Source: Straminergon stramineum
Taxonomy: Eukaryota > Streptophyta > Bryopsida > Hypnales > Calliergonaceae
Length of the DNA stretch: 64,000 nt
Reading direction: 5' to 3'
NCBI GenBank assembly: GCA_963920665.1
Contig: OY987271.1
Coordinates: forward strand, 9,799,350 to 9,863,349
Below the pieces are notes generated by a model, which worked only from the letters and a program-made list of their open reading frames with translations, had not been told where the DNA came from and did no database searches. A program made the translations under genes and the position numbers. Below are positions 24,372 to 37,934 of this stretch, in pieces. How positions within the stretch are numbered: position 1 is the first letter of the stretch; every line of letters starts with the position of its first letter.

Positions 24372-27300
24372 TCCCTCAATGAATTTAGAGATGCAACAAA
24401 GTGCAATACAAGATTTGAAATGATAAAAAGACTAAGTGTTTGGCATAAGACAACATGTACTAAGGATATGCTAAAGATGGATCAAATACTAATCATATGC
24501 ATCATCTAGGGCATAAGGCTCTTCCATATTTTCCAAGTTTATCCAAATGCAAATATGCATCAATATTTGCAAGAAGAACCACAACAATTTCTACTCAAAT
24601 TTGCTCAATTCTAGGGGTTCTATCAATGTGACTTATGGCATATCAAATCTAATCAAAAACATTGCAAGAAGTACTAATCAATTTTTTATTTGATTATGTG
24701 AAATATAATTATGAGTAAAAACATAGTCAAAATATATGTTTTACTACTTCCTAGAGAAGGCACAAATTATAGGAACCTCTAACAAAATTGACATGAAAGT
24801 GTTGAAGAGAAATATACTAAGCATATCCCCCCATTCATTTGAAATCACTTGTAGATTGCTTCTAAAATAGCACACATAGTGTTGACAAACATGTAAACCG
24901 TACCCATACCTAGCCATGATGATACACATCTCTTGATCTTGGTTTAGGGTTTAAGAATCATAGGATTTTCTAATTTACCATACAAGTACATCCAATTGTT
25001 CTTGAAAATCTGCTCTTTAGAATGCCATCTCCAATTGAAATTTATCAAAAAAATGCAAATTATTAGTCAAAACATAGTCAATTGGTAAGCATTAACATTT
25101 AGAATTAAGTCTAAACCGCATATGGTTTCAATCGATGGTTATTGTGTAATTCCTCTAAGCTTGAATGTTGCACCAACAAATGCACAACTTGGAAAAAAAG
25201 GCCATGTAGGCCCCCCAAACAACATCAATAGGTGTCTTGAATTGCTCCAAGTATATATGTGTATATATAAGTAGTTCAAGGAATGTCAATACCTTGATTG
25301 TGGTGTCTTCAACGTCATCAACTATGAAAACACAAATACAAGGACTCTTATGATTGGTATCTTGGAACCATTCTTGAACTACTCATAATTATATTTTAAT
25401 AACTCAAACAACATTTGGTGTAGGCTTGTAGCTACAAAATTAGAATCAAAACTTCAAATAGGTTTGTGGAGGAAATGATGAATATAATCCTAAGTATTAG
25501 CATTGAGCATCCCAAATGACACAAGAAGCTTACTATTCAATTTGTGAACAAATTTGAGGTAACTTTGTCAATTGCAAATACTATTCAATCATGATTGTCA
25601 CTTATATAGAGGAGAAATAATATAATAAGATAGATGAATAGAACAAAGTGAATAAGTTAGATCTAAGTCATAAACTATTTCCCATATACTATAGAAAGAG
25701 GATTATAAATCTACCACTAAAAGAAACACCCGTTTTGTATGATGTTTTAGAAGTTGTAGTAGTACGTTTTTTTGAATAGAAGGGGCGTCAACTATAATGT
25801 CATCTAAAATCCGTTGCAATTGACAATGCAAAAAATGCCCCAAATCTAGAAAAACACATTGTAATATCAACTTGTTTGATGAAAACAAATGCAAAAAAAA
25901 GTGTTCTAAGCTTTCTAAAATGCTCCACATGTATGCCATATAGATTCCACCTTAGCGCATGTTGTATAGGTAGTGACTTGTCAGATTTTTTTCACCCAAC
26001 CTAGTGATGATGTGACACATTTTCATGTTAATTGAGAATTTGAATATTATTTATTTAAAATCAATTATTTAAAAGAAAAAATATTTTATTTCCTAAAATC
26101 ATGGACAAGAAAAATTGTTAAATTCAACAAGAATTGACCATCTATCATTTTAGAGAATTTTTGATGGCAAAGTCAAGTAAATACTTCATTGATATTTTAT
26201 AAGAATAAAGGGTGGAGAGGTCCTTGTTATATTGAAACCCATTGTCCATCCATGACAATAGATATGAGATAATTCAAAGATGGGAATTTGAAAACACTAC
26301 ATTCAGACATTGTTTTCAACATCTACATGTTCTTTTTGGCATCTGGATGTTATTTTTGACATCCACATGTTAGTTCCAACATTTGCATGTTTTTCAAACA
26401 ATTTACTTTAAACCAAAAATTTGCTTTATATGTTCCATATGGGTTGTCATACTTCCTACTACCCCACTTGTATAAAGAACTTCCCTTTTCAAAACATGCC
26501 ACATGGCTGCCCTTCCCCTATATTTTTCACATCTGTTCTACATTTTACTTTAGCCCATAGTAACTTACAAAAATTTATCCACAATGAATTTAGAACCCCT
26601 AGCTAATGTGGCACTTCCATGTTTGGGGGGACGTTCTAATAAATATGACTATGTTTAACTTGATGTCCAAAAACACATACATGTCTTCTACGTCATCCAC
26701 TTGTTTTTGCTTTGACATCTCCATGTCTTTCCTAACATCCAACACAAATCTACCTCCCATAAGCTCAGGATTTGTGACGCACTAATGTTGATGAAAACAT
26801 GACCCATTTTGTCGAAATGCTACAAAGAAGGCATGTTTCTTATAGTGTACCCAAACAAAATTTGAACATATCCTAAGGATTAGAAACAAAGTTTCATCTT
26901 CTAATAAAAAAACTAAGGTTACTTTGGGAAATAAGCTTACGTAAATGTAAAATTTGGATCTCCACAAACATACACTTCAAGGGCACTCCCATATATGTGT
27001 ATATAAGCAAATCGCACATCGTCAATAGCAATTTGAACAACTACTATAGGAGACACTCTAATGGAAGTAAAGTCAACATCAACAATAATAGGAGGAGAAT
27101 TATGTAAAGCAACATGTTATTGTGTAAAAATTGGTTGTAATATTAAAAAACAGAACCAATAATTTGTAGATTTAACAAAAATATTAATTGAAGAATCTAT
27201 TCCATTCCATTGCATGTACATCAAAATGCTCTAGCATGAACTATCTCACCACCAAATAGGTTTTGATTGGGATGAACAAGTGCTGCAAATATTGTAGACA

Positions 27301-27748
27301 TTCTTCACATGAAATTCTTATAATACAAAAAATTGATGAAAAGTACTATTGAACAAAATCACTAAAATTATTGATATCCTAAACATGCCCTACATTGATA
27401 CAACAAAAGAAAGAACATTAGTAGTTTTACTATTTGTAGTTCAACAAACTCAAAAACTTTGTAATCTAGGATTCAATTTCATGAACTTCATTAGATGAGA
27501 TTTCAAGCCTCAACAAGATTGCAAGTTCTTAAACAATAGAGAATAACTACCAAAAAGGAAATCCAGAGAAACAACAAACATTCAGTGAAGTGGAAGGCTT
27601 GAATTGCATGGGACAATTTTATGACATGCTTAAAAATAATAATAAGTAATTTTTTTAAATGGAAAAATTCCTTTATTTACAAATGATTGGGAACTTTGTC
27701 ACATCAAAAATATGACATGGTTGGGCGACTTCCACATCAAATTTTATA
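24371..27748. other. AT-rich stretch, no gene seen
   Basis: No coding family is recognised on either strand. The sequence looks like old degraded repeat; a CTTATAGTG near 26835 resembles a CACTA-type terminus, but no partner end was found. Confidence 0.5.
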
Positions 27749-28729
27749 CTCCCTCTGTCCTAAAATAATCTTCCTATTAGACAAACTATTCTAGATTGAG
27801 GCTAAAAATAACATTTAAAAAATCCCTTTCTCCATGTAAGTAGGATTTGGTGCACTCCTAATATCCTAAAAACTTTGAGTTTTAGAACCTTTTTCAAAGT
27901 GTAGTTTGGGAGTATTGAAAAGTGAATTTTTTGGGGCATTTTCAAGGAGCACTACTAGGCACATAGTTGTTGAGTGTGAGGTCATCATTTTGTAAGTAGT
28001 TAATATATCCCCCAAACCATATGTGGACCTCTATACCACCTCCTAAAGCTTCATCTCCTCCAATTAGGCAACACTCAAAGAGATGCAAAATATAAGAACA
28101 AACATTATTGATTGACTCCTTCAGACATGTAATTTGTCTTTTGGTTGATGATTGCATGGATGGAAGGGAAACTATTACTTTGAGTTGTTTTGCTTGTCCC
28201 ATGTAGCAATCAAAAGTTGAATTTGACCAATAAGGTAGACTAGCCCATTTCTGCCAGCTTTCTATAACTGCCATCCTAGTTTTGGCCCCATCACCACCAT
28301 AAAACTCACCCAAGTCCATTCACTATTTTGACAATTTTAGTGCATTAATTTCAACTTGGGTAATGTGTCAACCTTTGATTGGTGGAAACTCTGGTGTTAC
28401 TAGGTACATGTAATGGCAATTATAGGTTTAGGATAGGACATTTATGACTGTAGTCTAGTGGCGGATTTGTAATTAAGAGCACACCACTTAAAAAATTCAT
28501 AGAAATTAAAATTTTTATCGGAAAATTATAATTCCACTTGGGTTTGATTCGTGAAACATGTACACACATCTGAAAAATATGTGCCCCTCCTAGAGTTGGT
28601 CCTAATATACTCAGATTGCGAATCAGGGTGGAAATAGGTTGGTCTACCTTACTCAACATCATAAAGTGCAACAAGATCATTTTGGGACAAAAAATTGAAG
28701 CCAACAAGATCATTTTGGGACGGAGGGAG
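27749..28729. mobile_element. Stowaway-like (Tc1/mariner) MITE with nested insertion
   Basis: Ends CTCCCTCTGTCCTAAAAT and ATTTTGGGACGGAGGGAG, flanked by TA on both sides: the classical Stowaway terminal sequence and target. The span is 981 bp, of which 421 bp is the nested element at 28231-28651. Near the right end CAACAAGATCATTTTGGGAC occurs twice. Confidence 0.85.
28231..28651. mobile_element. TAAGGTAGACTAG-type MITE, nested, 421 bp
   Basis: Ends TAAGGTAGACTAGCCCATTT and AAATAGGTTGGTCTACCTTA. Best preserved of the copies at 4163 and 9625. Inserted within the Stowaway-like element. Confidence 0.8.
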
Positions 28730-30224
28730 TATATAAAAATATATAATATTCTAAGAAGTAGTGATTTACTTCACATCTTAGGGAAAACCCCTAAAATGAT
28801 CTTCCCATGGCCTTATATCTCTTCTAATGCTTTAAACTCAATGAATTTTAAAAAGAAAAATCCACTATTCATCTCCAAATACAATCTATGAGAAGTTAAG
28901 AACAATTGCACAAGCAATTCTTAAAGAATGTCTAGCCATAAAGATTTGTTGTCACCAACATATACCTTTTTTGGTTTCCTCATATGATACACAAACAACA
29001 CTTCCACTCTAAATACATTCTTTTGTAGAGTAACTCAGAAACATAATAAAATTAAATAAAAATTCTTTCAAATCCTAATCACCACTTACACAAATTCCTA
29101 AACACTATCATTATCAAATTTCAAATCCATTTTTCCAACATCAACAAAAAGCTTTACAAATCATCAACTTCACCTCTATATTTCTTATCATTTTTATCTC
29201 AAGGCTTCCAATATTTGATCTCATGCAACTCTAGACATTTGTGATAGCATCTAATTTATACCAAAAACAATACAAATCATGAATATTCAATTCCATGTCA
29301 ATTGCTAGGACCATAAACACAAATTTACAAATGGAAAAAATTTGATTGTGAAACTTGAAAATTCTATTATTTTTTATTTGTCTTCATTTTGTTGTTTTTT
29401 GTATGTCTTTCTTGCTTCAATTTTAATCATGGCATTTGAAGGCATCCTATAGTCCCAAAGTAGCCCCTATATATGTTAGGAAAAAAATCCCAAACATTAA
29501 TTCAAAATCAACTAAATTGGTTCTGACCTAAAGTTCATCACTGGAATTTGTGCATGGTTATTAATTATAGATTATAAAAGTTTTTAGCTCATACATGGAG
29601 TCAAAAGAGAATTCCAATTTTTTTTAACATACATTTACTTCTAATAAAATGAAGAATTTTCAAAATACTCATAGCAAATGTATCCAAAAGTTTAGAGCAA
29701 TAGAAGTTGCAAATCTTAAGCAAGAATATCTACAATTAGTTTTAGTAAGTGATCACATTTAGGTGTAGGTACTCTAGCTTCAAGAATCCTTTGTTTGTAA
29801 ACCTTAGAAGGCTGCTATTATTAAAAAGTGGTCAATACATGACTTTCAAGATTAATGTAGTATAGGAGAATGCAAATTTTTGTCCATAAATTAGATCTTT
29901 TTTGGTGAAGTACCTTGGTAATAAGACTTATCTTTTCTCAGTGAAGTGGTTTTCATATGAGAAAGGCATTACTTGATGTAATCTTATTAGTACATTTTTA
30001 TTTTAGAGAGGATTCCAAATTACTAAAACATCTTATTTGCATATCTTACAAATGCATTGTAAATTTCATAATTTTGCTTAATAGGGTGAATAAAATTGTA
30101 GGAAGGTTTGGAGTCTTTGAAGTGTTATATATTGTCATATTCACTAAAATCTAAAATATGTACTTCAAAGCTAAATTTACTCCTTATGGTCTATTCATAT
30201 CAATGGCAAAAAGTTTCTCATATT
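28730..30224. other. AT-rich stretch, no gene seen
   Basis: No coding region or complete element is recognised. Confidence 0.5.
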
Positions 30225-31540
30225 AACCCTAGGCACTCCAAAGTCCACATTTTGGACGATGAACAGAGTGCTTCGGACTGATATTTACTCTACAATACAT
30301 TGCCCTCTAATAAGTCTTGCAACCCCATGTCTAGTTCTCTACCAAGTAGTTTGATTACAAAACATACTCTTGGTAGGTAAATTTAGATATTTGATTGAGA
30401 TTTTTTGCCTTAGACAAGGTGAATTATGTACCTTGTTGTAACTCATTTCACTTTTTGAAAATATCTCTTTTTGTGAGAAGAGATTGATTTTGAAAACACT
30501 AAGTTGAATTCAAAGATACAATACTACACTTAAAATTTTTATTGTAGGAGATCACATGTAGTAGATGTCAACCAATTTTGGAGTTGAGACAATGAACATT
30601 ACTACAAGCATGCTTCTAGTGTTTGTTGCTTGTAGACATTGCCTAGAATTTTTGTGAGGAAAGATTGATGTTTGTCTGAAATATTGTATATATGATGTTG
30701 CTAGGAATTCTATAAGCAAACTTTATGAAGTTCTAAGTAGTATTAGTTAACTTTGCACCATGACATAATGTGAAAGTCATTGTTTGCCAACCAAATTCTT
30801 TTGACCTCAATCCTATAATAAACTTACGGAATAAAATCTTAGATCAAGTGTAAAGAAGGTGTAGACCCCATAACATAGTACTGAATTTGACTTTGGAGGA
30901 TATACCTCAAGAAAGTATCAAAAAGTTAATTTCTACAATTCCAAACTGAATGGAAGTTGCAATGGTAGCTCAAGGTGGTAGTATTTGATGGTAGTATATG
31001 TGCCACTTTGATGCAATGTAGTTGCTAATGAACAAGATGTAATGTAAAATTCATGTTATAGTAGGCTTCTATAGTATTAGAGCTTTCTAATGATACCCTA
31101 TTTGACAACATTTGTTAAATCTTATAAATGGACTTGTTTCTCTTTGCCCTAAATGTTTATGAAAGAAAATTGCAAATTCATCTAGAGGAAAATTTTACCT
31201 ATATAGTGTGAGTCTTTGTAATATGAAAGATGTGAACAATGATATTTCCTACATACAATCAAATCTTAAAAAATCATCACATATTTTTCAATTACTTATT
31301 ATCTAAAGCCATAAAAAACAAATGAAGGAATTCACCAAAAATGGAGTTCCTATTTTTTGACATTGAAATTTCATATTTTGATTAAGGTTCTATAAAGCAA
31401 TAGATTTAATAGGATAGTTATGATAGAGTATTTTGAAAATGGAGTCCAAAAGAAAAAATTTGAAGGGCTTCATAGTGGGGTTGCAAGACTTATTGGAGGG
31501 TATTGTACAGTACTAAAGTCTAAAGTACTTCTCATTCATT
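30225..31540. mobile_element. Possible 1.3-kb element with subterminal inverted repeats
   Basis: AAGTCTTGCAACCCCA at 30312-30327 is inverted at 31476-31491, with further matching (CTACAATA.., CTCTAATAAG) on the outer sides. The left starts with a TTAACCCTA end; the right border is unclear. No transposase is visible inside. Confidence 0.45.
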
Positions 31541-32306
31541 CAATCTTATGCTTGAATATTTAAAAAGCAACCTTCCCTTACGACCAATCTGATGAAATTG
31601 AGATATTTACTATATTTATACATTACTGTACAGTTCGTGAAACATATCCCAGTGAAACACGAGTTCATTCTTGACAGAGGGATGGAATTCTCACAAGTAA
31701 GCCCACTCGAATACAAACAGAAATTTCACAGAGTTCTTTACGACCCTAGTAGTGTATCTCAAATTACACGACCTACGTTGGAAACTAAATATCTAACCTC
31801 CTGGGAAAGAAGCACAATCGTAGCTCTTAATAATTTATCACAAAATGTTGTACTTCTAATCTTAAAGTAAAAACTAAGAGAAAACGAGGAGACAACGAAA
31901 CAGAAGAACTGATAATATGGAAATGGATTTAAAGCAGGAATTGAAAGAAATTATTTTTGCATGCCTCTCAAATCCAACGAAAGCGAAGCAAACCAAATGG
32001 AGAAGCACGTACCGTAGATAGCAGAGCCAAATTCTGCATGCCCAAGGAATTATTAGGATTCTCAGAGCTCCGTACGACCCTCATTGAAAACGGTATTGGC
32101 AAAAGACACAATTACAAATGAGTCCATATTTAAATTGATCCGTCCACGCATTTCAGATCAACAAAATTTACAAAGGGACCACCGCTCATGAGGGTGATCC
32201 GTCAAAGTCTTCGTTCCCTGATTGCCGAAGTCCAATAAGCGCTGTATAATACAACCATCCCTACCCGAATGAGCCATATGCGAAATAATAGCAACCAGTG
32301 TTGTCT
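31541..32306. other. Region downstream of CCX
   Basis: Marks the change from AT-rich repeats to genic DNA. Probably holds the CCX 3' untranslated region near 32306; nothing else is recognised. Confidence 0.45.
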
Positions 32307-35300
32307 TCAGGGTACTCCACCGAGAAGCAAGTCATTGCCAAGACCAGGCAAGGAAACAAGTCCAGTCACATTCGCAAGACGTAAGGAAAGAAAGGTTCCA
32401 TACAGAACCAGAAGGCCAATACCCAGGCTCTTGCTGGGTGTCATGGCCCGCGTAGGCAATATTAACATTGCCCACAATAAACCCGCATATAGAAACCCAA
32501 TTGTGTAAAACAAGCTGTTGTCGGTTGGGATGATGAAAGCGGCAGGATAGGTTTTCCAACTCGCAAGAATGAAAGAAAGTCCCAAACCAGCCAGGGTGTT
32601 GAACATGGGGCCTGCATAACAACCTGACATGGCAATCTGCACCCCTTCATTCCCACTGAAGGAGAGAGCTATATTTGACATCAGATCTCCCATGGAATTT
32701 CCCCAGGCAAGGACAGTCAAACCAAGAATGGCGGCATCGATCTCCAGTATTATGCCCAGGGCTACTAAAGCCGCCACGAGCTCATTAGCAATGATGTAGA
32801 ACCATACGATGCTCATGACAAATCCTCCCAACGCCCAAGGGAAGAGGAAGCGCCGAGGTGGATGCTCTGGTTTAGTAGTGAAGTAAGAAAGGATCCCCAA
32901 GAGAGCACCTAGAGACAAGCCGAAGATGTAGACAGTGGGACTACTCCCCAAGGGATGGCTGTCGTTTCCATCCCAGACTGCGGCCAAAAGCGTAGGCGCC
33001 AACATTACACTCCCGATTGCAAAAGGACGTGACCAACGTGAGTCGTCAACCAAGGGGATCGTCAAGCGTCGGGGCAGGTTGAGGGGCATCCACAGAAGCT
33101 GCCAGCACAGCCTACGAAGTGACTTCTGTGCCTGGAACCAAAAAATCAATTTCTGCTTGTGATACGAAGAAAAACATGCAATTTCTTTCCTCAATTAGCT
33201 AAGAGGGATGTTAAGATCCATTTGCTAGTTCAAGTTCAAGTAACCTATTGAATGCCAGCACTTGCAAGGTAATTATGAGGAGTCAGGCTTTCAAGTAGCT
33301 AACTGCTGCCATTTGGTTGGAGCCGATGGACTTCACACTTAAAATCATTGGTATATGCACAGTTAGTTTACTTGTTCAAAATTAGAGAGTTAAGTTAACC
33401 GGTGGAATGGAATGTAAATCCATTGCAGGTTAGTTAGCAGGAGATAGCACCGATTTACTGACACAACTTCGGGTAGTTCAGGCATTTAGTGACTAGTTTC
33501 AGTTAGCTAGTTGGCGCTACTCGGTTGGTGTGAGCGGAGTATTAATGAGCAAGTCAAGATTTCAAATTAATCAAAGCCAATGGCGCACCTGCAATTCAGC
33601 TTCTTCCTGCTCACTCCATCCCCACAACGGGCGAGAAGGTTCCTCCAGTGTGGCCAAGCCTTTGTGCGAATATATAGCCACATTGGAAGTCCACATCCAC
33701 TGAGGAAGAGTGTTCTCTATCTCGGTCCCTTCACCGAAAGAGCCTGAGCCTTCCTCGTCACCTGGGGAAGAACCTGAAAGCCAGAGAGAAATATCGAGAA
33801 CCCTTCTTTGACAAACACATAGAGGCGGAATTCGGATGCTCTCTTAATTACATGATCCCTTGATATTAATCTGATTGTATTATCATTCATGGATTAAAAG
33901 CTCTCTCTTGCAACATTCCCCTCTCGAAAACGAAAAGAACAAAACGAAACAAAACCTGGTGAAATAGCTTCGGAAAACTTACTTAAAAGCAGCGGCTCGA
34001 GGGCGTATGATGACTGGCGTTTCTTGCGATCTTGAGTCTTAATACATTCGCCCGCCGCTACCATAAATCCATACACTAGGTAAATGGATATAAACATAAT
34101 CGCCCCCCACAGGTGTATCTTGCCCACGATTATGATCAGGAGGAGATACACCAAGGTAACCATGAAGAAACCCACGTCCCTGAGAAAGCAGTTGCGGTCC
34201 AGGTGTAACGGCCGGGTACCATGCACTCTAGAGACTATCAGCGCAACAGTGCCTGCAACGACAGATGTCACGAACATCGCACCACCCAGGACGCTATTCA
34301 ATCCCACCTGCAACGGTGACCAAATCAGGAAAATTTCATCACTCACACAGATAAAACGAGAATGATACATGTCTTCCAGAAGGTCTCTATCGCCGTTCGA
34401 AGTATCATAACCTTCTAGAGTAGTAGACAGCAGACACCTAACACAAAGAGAATCTGGAGCACTACAATATTGAAGAACTAAACCCACTTTTGGAGCAAAT
34501 TATTCCATTGCCAGCCATGTCATCACTGTAAGATGAACCCACATGCCGACCAAGGAATGGATGAAAGAATAAAAATAAACCTAACGTGAGTCACGCCCAC
34601 CATAGAGACACAAGATGAGCTCAAGATTGTCCGAAAAAGAGAACCCGGTTCCTTTTCTAGTCTCACTGTTCATTCAATCCAAGGGCATACAGGCAACCCT
34701 TCAAGAACGTCATGATGTACTAGACCCAATAACGTAACGTGAAAGCAGACACCGAAACTATCATTCCCTCTTGCACTTACTTGAGAGGATGGCTTCCATC
34801 AATTTCAGCAAATTTACATGACGCAAAGTCTAAGGGCATCCCCACAAGGAACACTCTAATTTTCCCTTTCCAGCAACTTGAGCTGAGAGGGCAAAAGAAA
34901 GTGTTCTTGTGGAGTTGCTCTAAGCAGGGATGCTTTCAAACATTTCATCTATCAGCCATAAGTAAGTGTCCTAAACCCCCTCAAGTGAATAGTATACCAA
35001 GGCATCTTAACGAAAGCACGTTAGCTTTGAAAGTGATTCCATCACCAACCTGTCCGTTACTCGACCCCGTGAAAGCAGCAATACTGGCAAAGACGTCGGG
35101 AGCGCCATTCCCCAGAGGCAGAAGCGAAACCCCAGCGACAGTGGGAGGAAGATGCAGCAGCTTAGACAGCTTCTCCAACGAGGGACAAAAGAAGTCAGCC
35201 GCAGTGTTGCCAAGCATATAGAAAAGCGCGATCAACCACAACGCGTAGACCACGTAGCCAATTGTTGGAGAACTCGCAAACGTGCAGTAAAACTGCGCGG

Positions 35301-35718
35301 CATACTCGATCATTGTCCCCGAATGGCACTCAGGATTCGCTCGCACATACGAGCAGGAGTCAGGGTATCCTACATGAGTTTTCACATTATCACATGCAGT
35401 GAAAGTTTCAGCACCAACTGGTTTTGTTTTGTTGGCAATCGCTGATAAATCAACAGGCTCGCTGTGCAGCTGACTATCCAATGTGACTCCTTCCCCTTCC
35501 TCAACTCTCCTGCTGCCCGCAGTTACTTTCCATTCTCTCGACCGAAAACCGAGATGTTCGCCCCTTTCCACACTAAGTAAACGCCGAATCACGCCCTTCC
35601 TGTCCAAATTACTCCCTTCGAGCGCAGGCTCTCCCGGCTTACTTGATTGTCGCAAAAGAACAAGAAAGAACACCACCGACACAAGACGAACAAGAGAGCG
35701 AACGTTCCTCCCCGACAT
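32307..35718 (-). CDS. CCX: Cation/calcium exchanger (CCX family), 4 exons, 667 aa
   Basis: Coding exons, in order of translation, are 35050-35718, 33983-34307, 33589-33773 and 32307-33131. The introns are GT-AG and in phase (0, 1, 0), giving 667 residues. The product is a multi-spanning membrane antiporter of the Ca2+/cation superfamily. CCX proteins exchange K+, Na+, Ca2+ or Mn2+ for another cation at vacuolar, ER or plasma membranes; the substrate cannot be told here. Seen directly: a hydrophobic N-terminus (about 8-22), a Cys-containing loop (about 108-132), the alpha-1 motif GNGAPDVFAS near 203 and the alpha-2 motif GNSMGDLMSN near 537, each inside hydrophobic segments, with a hydrophilic loop in exons 2-3 between the halves. 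The ATG at 35718 has A at -3; an upstream GTG in frame (35760) is not a likely start. A telo-box (AAACCCTAA) lies about 200 bp upstream. The first intron carries a repeat related to one in the PPR gene. Confidence 0.93.
34401..34676 (+). repeat. 0.28-kb repeat in CCX intron 1, related to 53922-54217
   Basis: Shares many blocks with the PPR intron: ATCATAAC.TTCTAG, GGAGCACT, TTATTCCATT.CCA, AGATGAACC, TGAGCTCAAGATTG and a CATTCA end. Both copies have the same orientation relative to the minus-strand host genes. The copy here lacks the TGTAACACCC start of the other and looks 5'-truncated. Confidence 0.75.
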
Positions 35719-35919
35719 CCTGCTATTCTCTCTTTGAAGCAAACAAAATTTCCCGCACACCGGGCCCTTCCACCGAACCCTAATCTAACATCGGACACTC
35801 AAACCTCTAAATTCTTTCCACCTAAAACACATCCTGCGCACTATCCACACTCGTTGAGTGTAACAAGATTATCACACAATCAAACCCACGTCATAAAGGA
35901 ACCGTTGAAGACCGCAGCC

Positions 35920-35928
35920 AAACCCTAA
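35920..35928 (-). promoter_or_regulatory. Telo-box upstream of the CCX gene
   Basis: AAACCCTAA on the plus strand, about 200 bp upstream of the CCX start codon, in the same orientation relative to its gene as the telo-box of the PPR gene. Confidence 0.4.
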
Positions 35929-37920
35929 AATCGCAAAATCGACACTTCCACCTGTGTCCAGAAGCTAAATCGACGCAGCACACACAAGCGGTGATTCTGT
36001 CCAGCAACATGCGCCATTCCTTAGCCTCGGTCGAAGTAACAAAGCTGCACAAGATCGATCGACCGCCATAGATCACTGCAAGTGCTCAAAATTGGATCAA
36101 TGTTACGAGGTGGAGAAATTCTTCATAGTGGAGGTCGAAGACTTTGATTCTAATAGCGCATCGTGTTGGGATATGCGTGAGGATTGTGGGCATGCTCTTG
36201 AAGCTCTGGTGCGGGTGGGATGCTGCGACAGGTGTGATGATTTGCACACATTGGGGCGCTCTCTCGCACTGTCGTGCTTCATATGTCCTGTACAGGAGGA
36301 CTTCGTGGAAATGGTGATCATGGCCACGTTACAAAGTCTTTTCGTTAACCCTGTAACGCCCTCCCAACATTTATTCCAAATTTAGGGCACAACAGGTGTT
36401 GCCAGCGATTTTTTTTTTTTTTTATCATTTTGGAGAAGTAGCCAACCAGTTCTTCAATACTTGGGTGATACTTGGGGATATTTATACGAAAAAAGGTGAT
36501 ATAGAAATAAAATTTGATTATTGATCTTATATAACAACAATAATCTAACTATTTTGATTGAATTAAATGAAAATTTTCTTTACAAAAAATAACCAATATC
36601 TTTTGGTTGTAGCTAATTGGCAAAAATTTGTACATAAAAAAAATATTGGTTGTTGCATTAGAGATTTTCTTAGTATGAAAATGATTAACTGTAAAAGTAA
36701 AGTCCACATGTAGAGAATTTTGTTGAGCCTTTGTGTAGACTATTTTGATAAAGAACATGTTTGTTATGACATTTTAAAATTGGAGATAAGATAGAATGGG
36801 CAATAGAAAATTATTCCTTACAATATTTAATGCACATAATGATGAATTTGTGGAATTATAGGGATTTTACCATTACCTTAATATTACATTATCATGAAAT
36901 ATTTGAAGGATGTAAATTCCAATTAAATAAGGGTGAGTACTTTTGGTCGGCTTGGCACAAGTGGATTAGTTATACAATGTGAAATTCAATCATCTAGTAG
37001 TTTTTACCAAACAACTATTGAACAATTAAAGTTGCTTTTGGAACTCTTATAGAAACTATTCTTTGTATTTTTGATTTTTTTTAATGTGAAACAAAGATCA
37101 CTTGTACTCCTCTTGGAATTCGTCACTAGAAAGGGAGGTGCTATAATACATGATTGCAAGAAAGAGGCATCATTTTTGTAGCATTTACCCCAAAATTGGG
37201 GTTTCAACACTAAGCACTATAAGAAGGAAAAGCTTGCTACTCAAATTTGGGTTGTCAATTATACTATAGATCCAGTTATACTATCAATAAACGCCCTTTA
37301 TGAGCACTATACACTCTTAGTTATACCTACCAATACTCAGGTGTCCCAATTTTTCATAAAAAAGATATGTCAAGTTTTAGTTTATAATAAATTGATGTAG
37401 GAAAAAAAAACTAAAAATTGACAATTTGTAGAGACTTGATGGTGAATAGATTTCATTGACCAAAAGAATGAGCTCCAAACCATTGATTTTCAATGTTTAG
37501 AAATACACATACAAAGAAGCCTTATTCATACAAACGTGGAAGACATAAAATAAATTATTTTTAGATGAACCTCCTACTATAGGAATATGCCCACCTACTG
37601 TGGTCTATGGGAATAGACCAAAGAAATTTCACTTCTGAATCATTAATTTTAGATCCTCCATAAGTCCATAGTGCTCAAAACCCTTAAAATTGATCTAAAA
37701 GTGTGACAAATTAGCAAAATTGACTTTTACATATAAAATAATTCTTTACATTTAAAAAAATAAAAGGTATGATTACAATCAAAACATTCATTTCAAAATA
37801 TATTTCAAGTTCATCAGGTTCATGCTTCAGAAGTTATAGAAAATGACAAGTCCATTATGTTATGTGTGATTGAAAAAAAAGATTGGTGTTTCTTGCAATT
37901 ACCATGATAGACATTTAAAT

Positions 37921-37934
37921 CCCCCCCCCCCCCC
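37921..37934. repeat. Poly-C run of 14
   Basis: Fourteen consecutive C in AT-rich sequence. The complementary G-run could form a G-quadruplex, and its length may vary or be mis-sequenced. Confidence 0.9.

Noticed and set aside
24149..24509. Frames with long Asn, Tyr or Leu runs
   Set aside because: Produced by translating the (ATT)n microsatellite.
24540..25900. Possible Copia-type pol remnant
   Set aside because: Scattered suggestive residues only; no RT, integrase or RNase H motif could be read on either strand.
26296..26840. Possible CACTA element
   Set aside because: CACTACA at the left and TATAGTG at the right share nothing beyond the terminal five bases.
31592..31870. 92-codon plus-strand frame
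   Set aside because: No domain, signal or neighbour supporting it; composition is that of the flanking non-coding DNA.
35719..35760. Upstream extension of CCX to position 35760
   Set aside because: The codon there is GTG; the first in-frame ATG with good context is at 35718.
36092..36385. 97-codon Cys-containing plus-strand frame upstream of CCX
   Set aside because: Starts with TTG, has no recognisable domain and lies where the CCX promoter is expected. Kept only as intergenic sequence.
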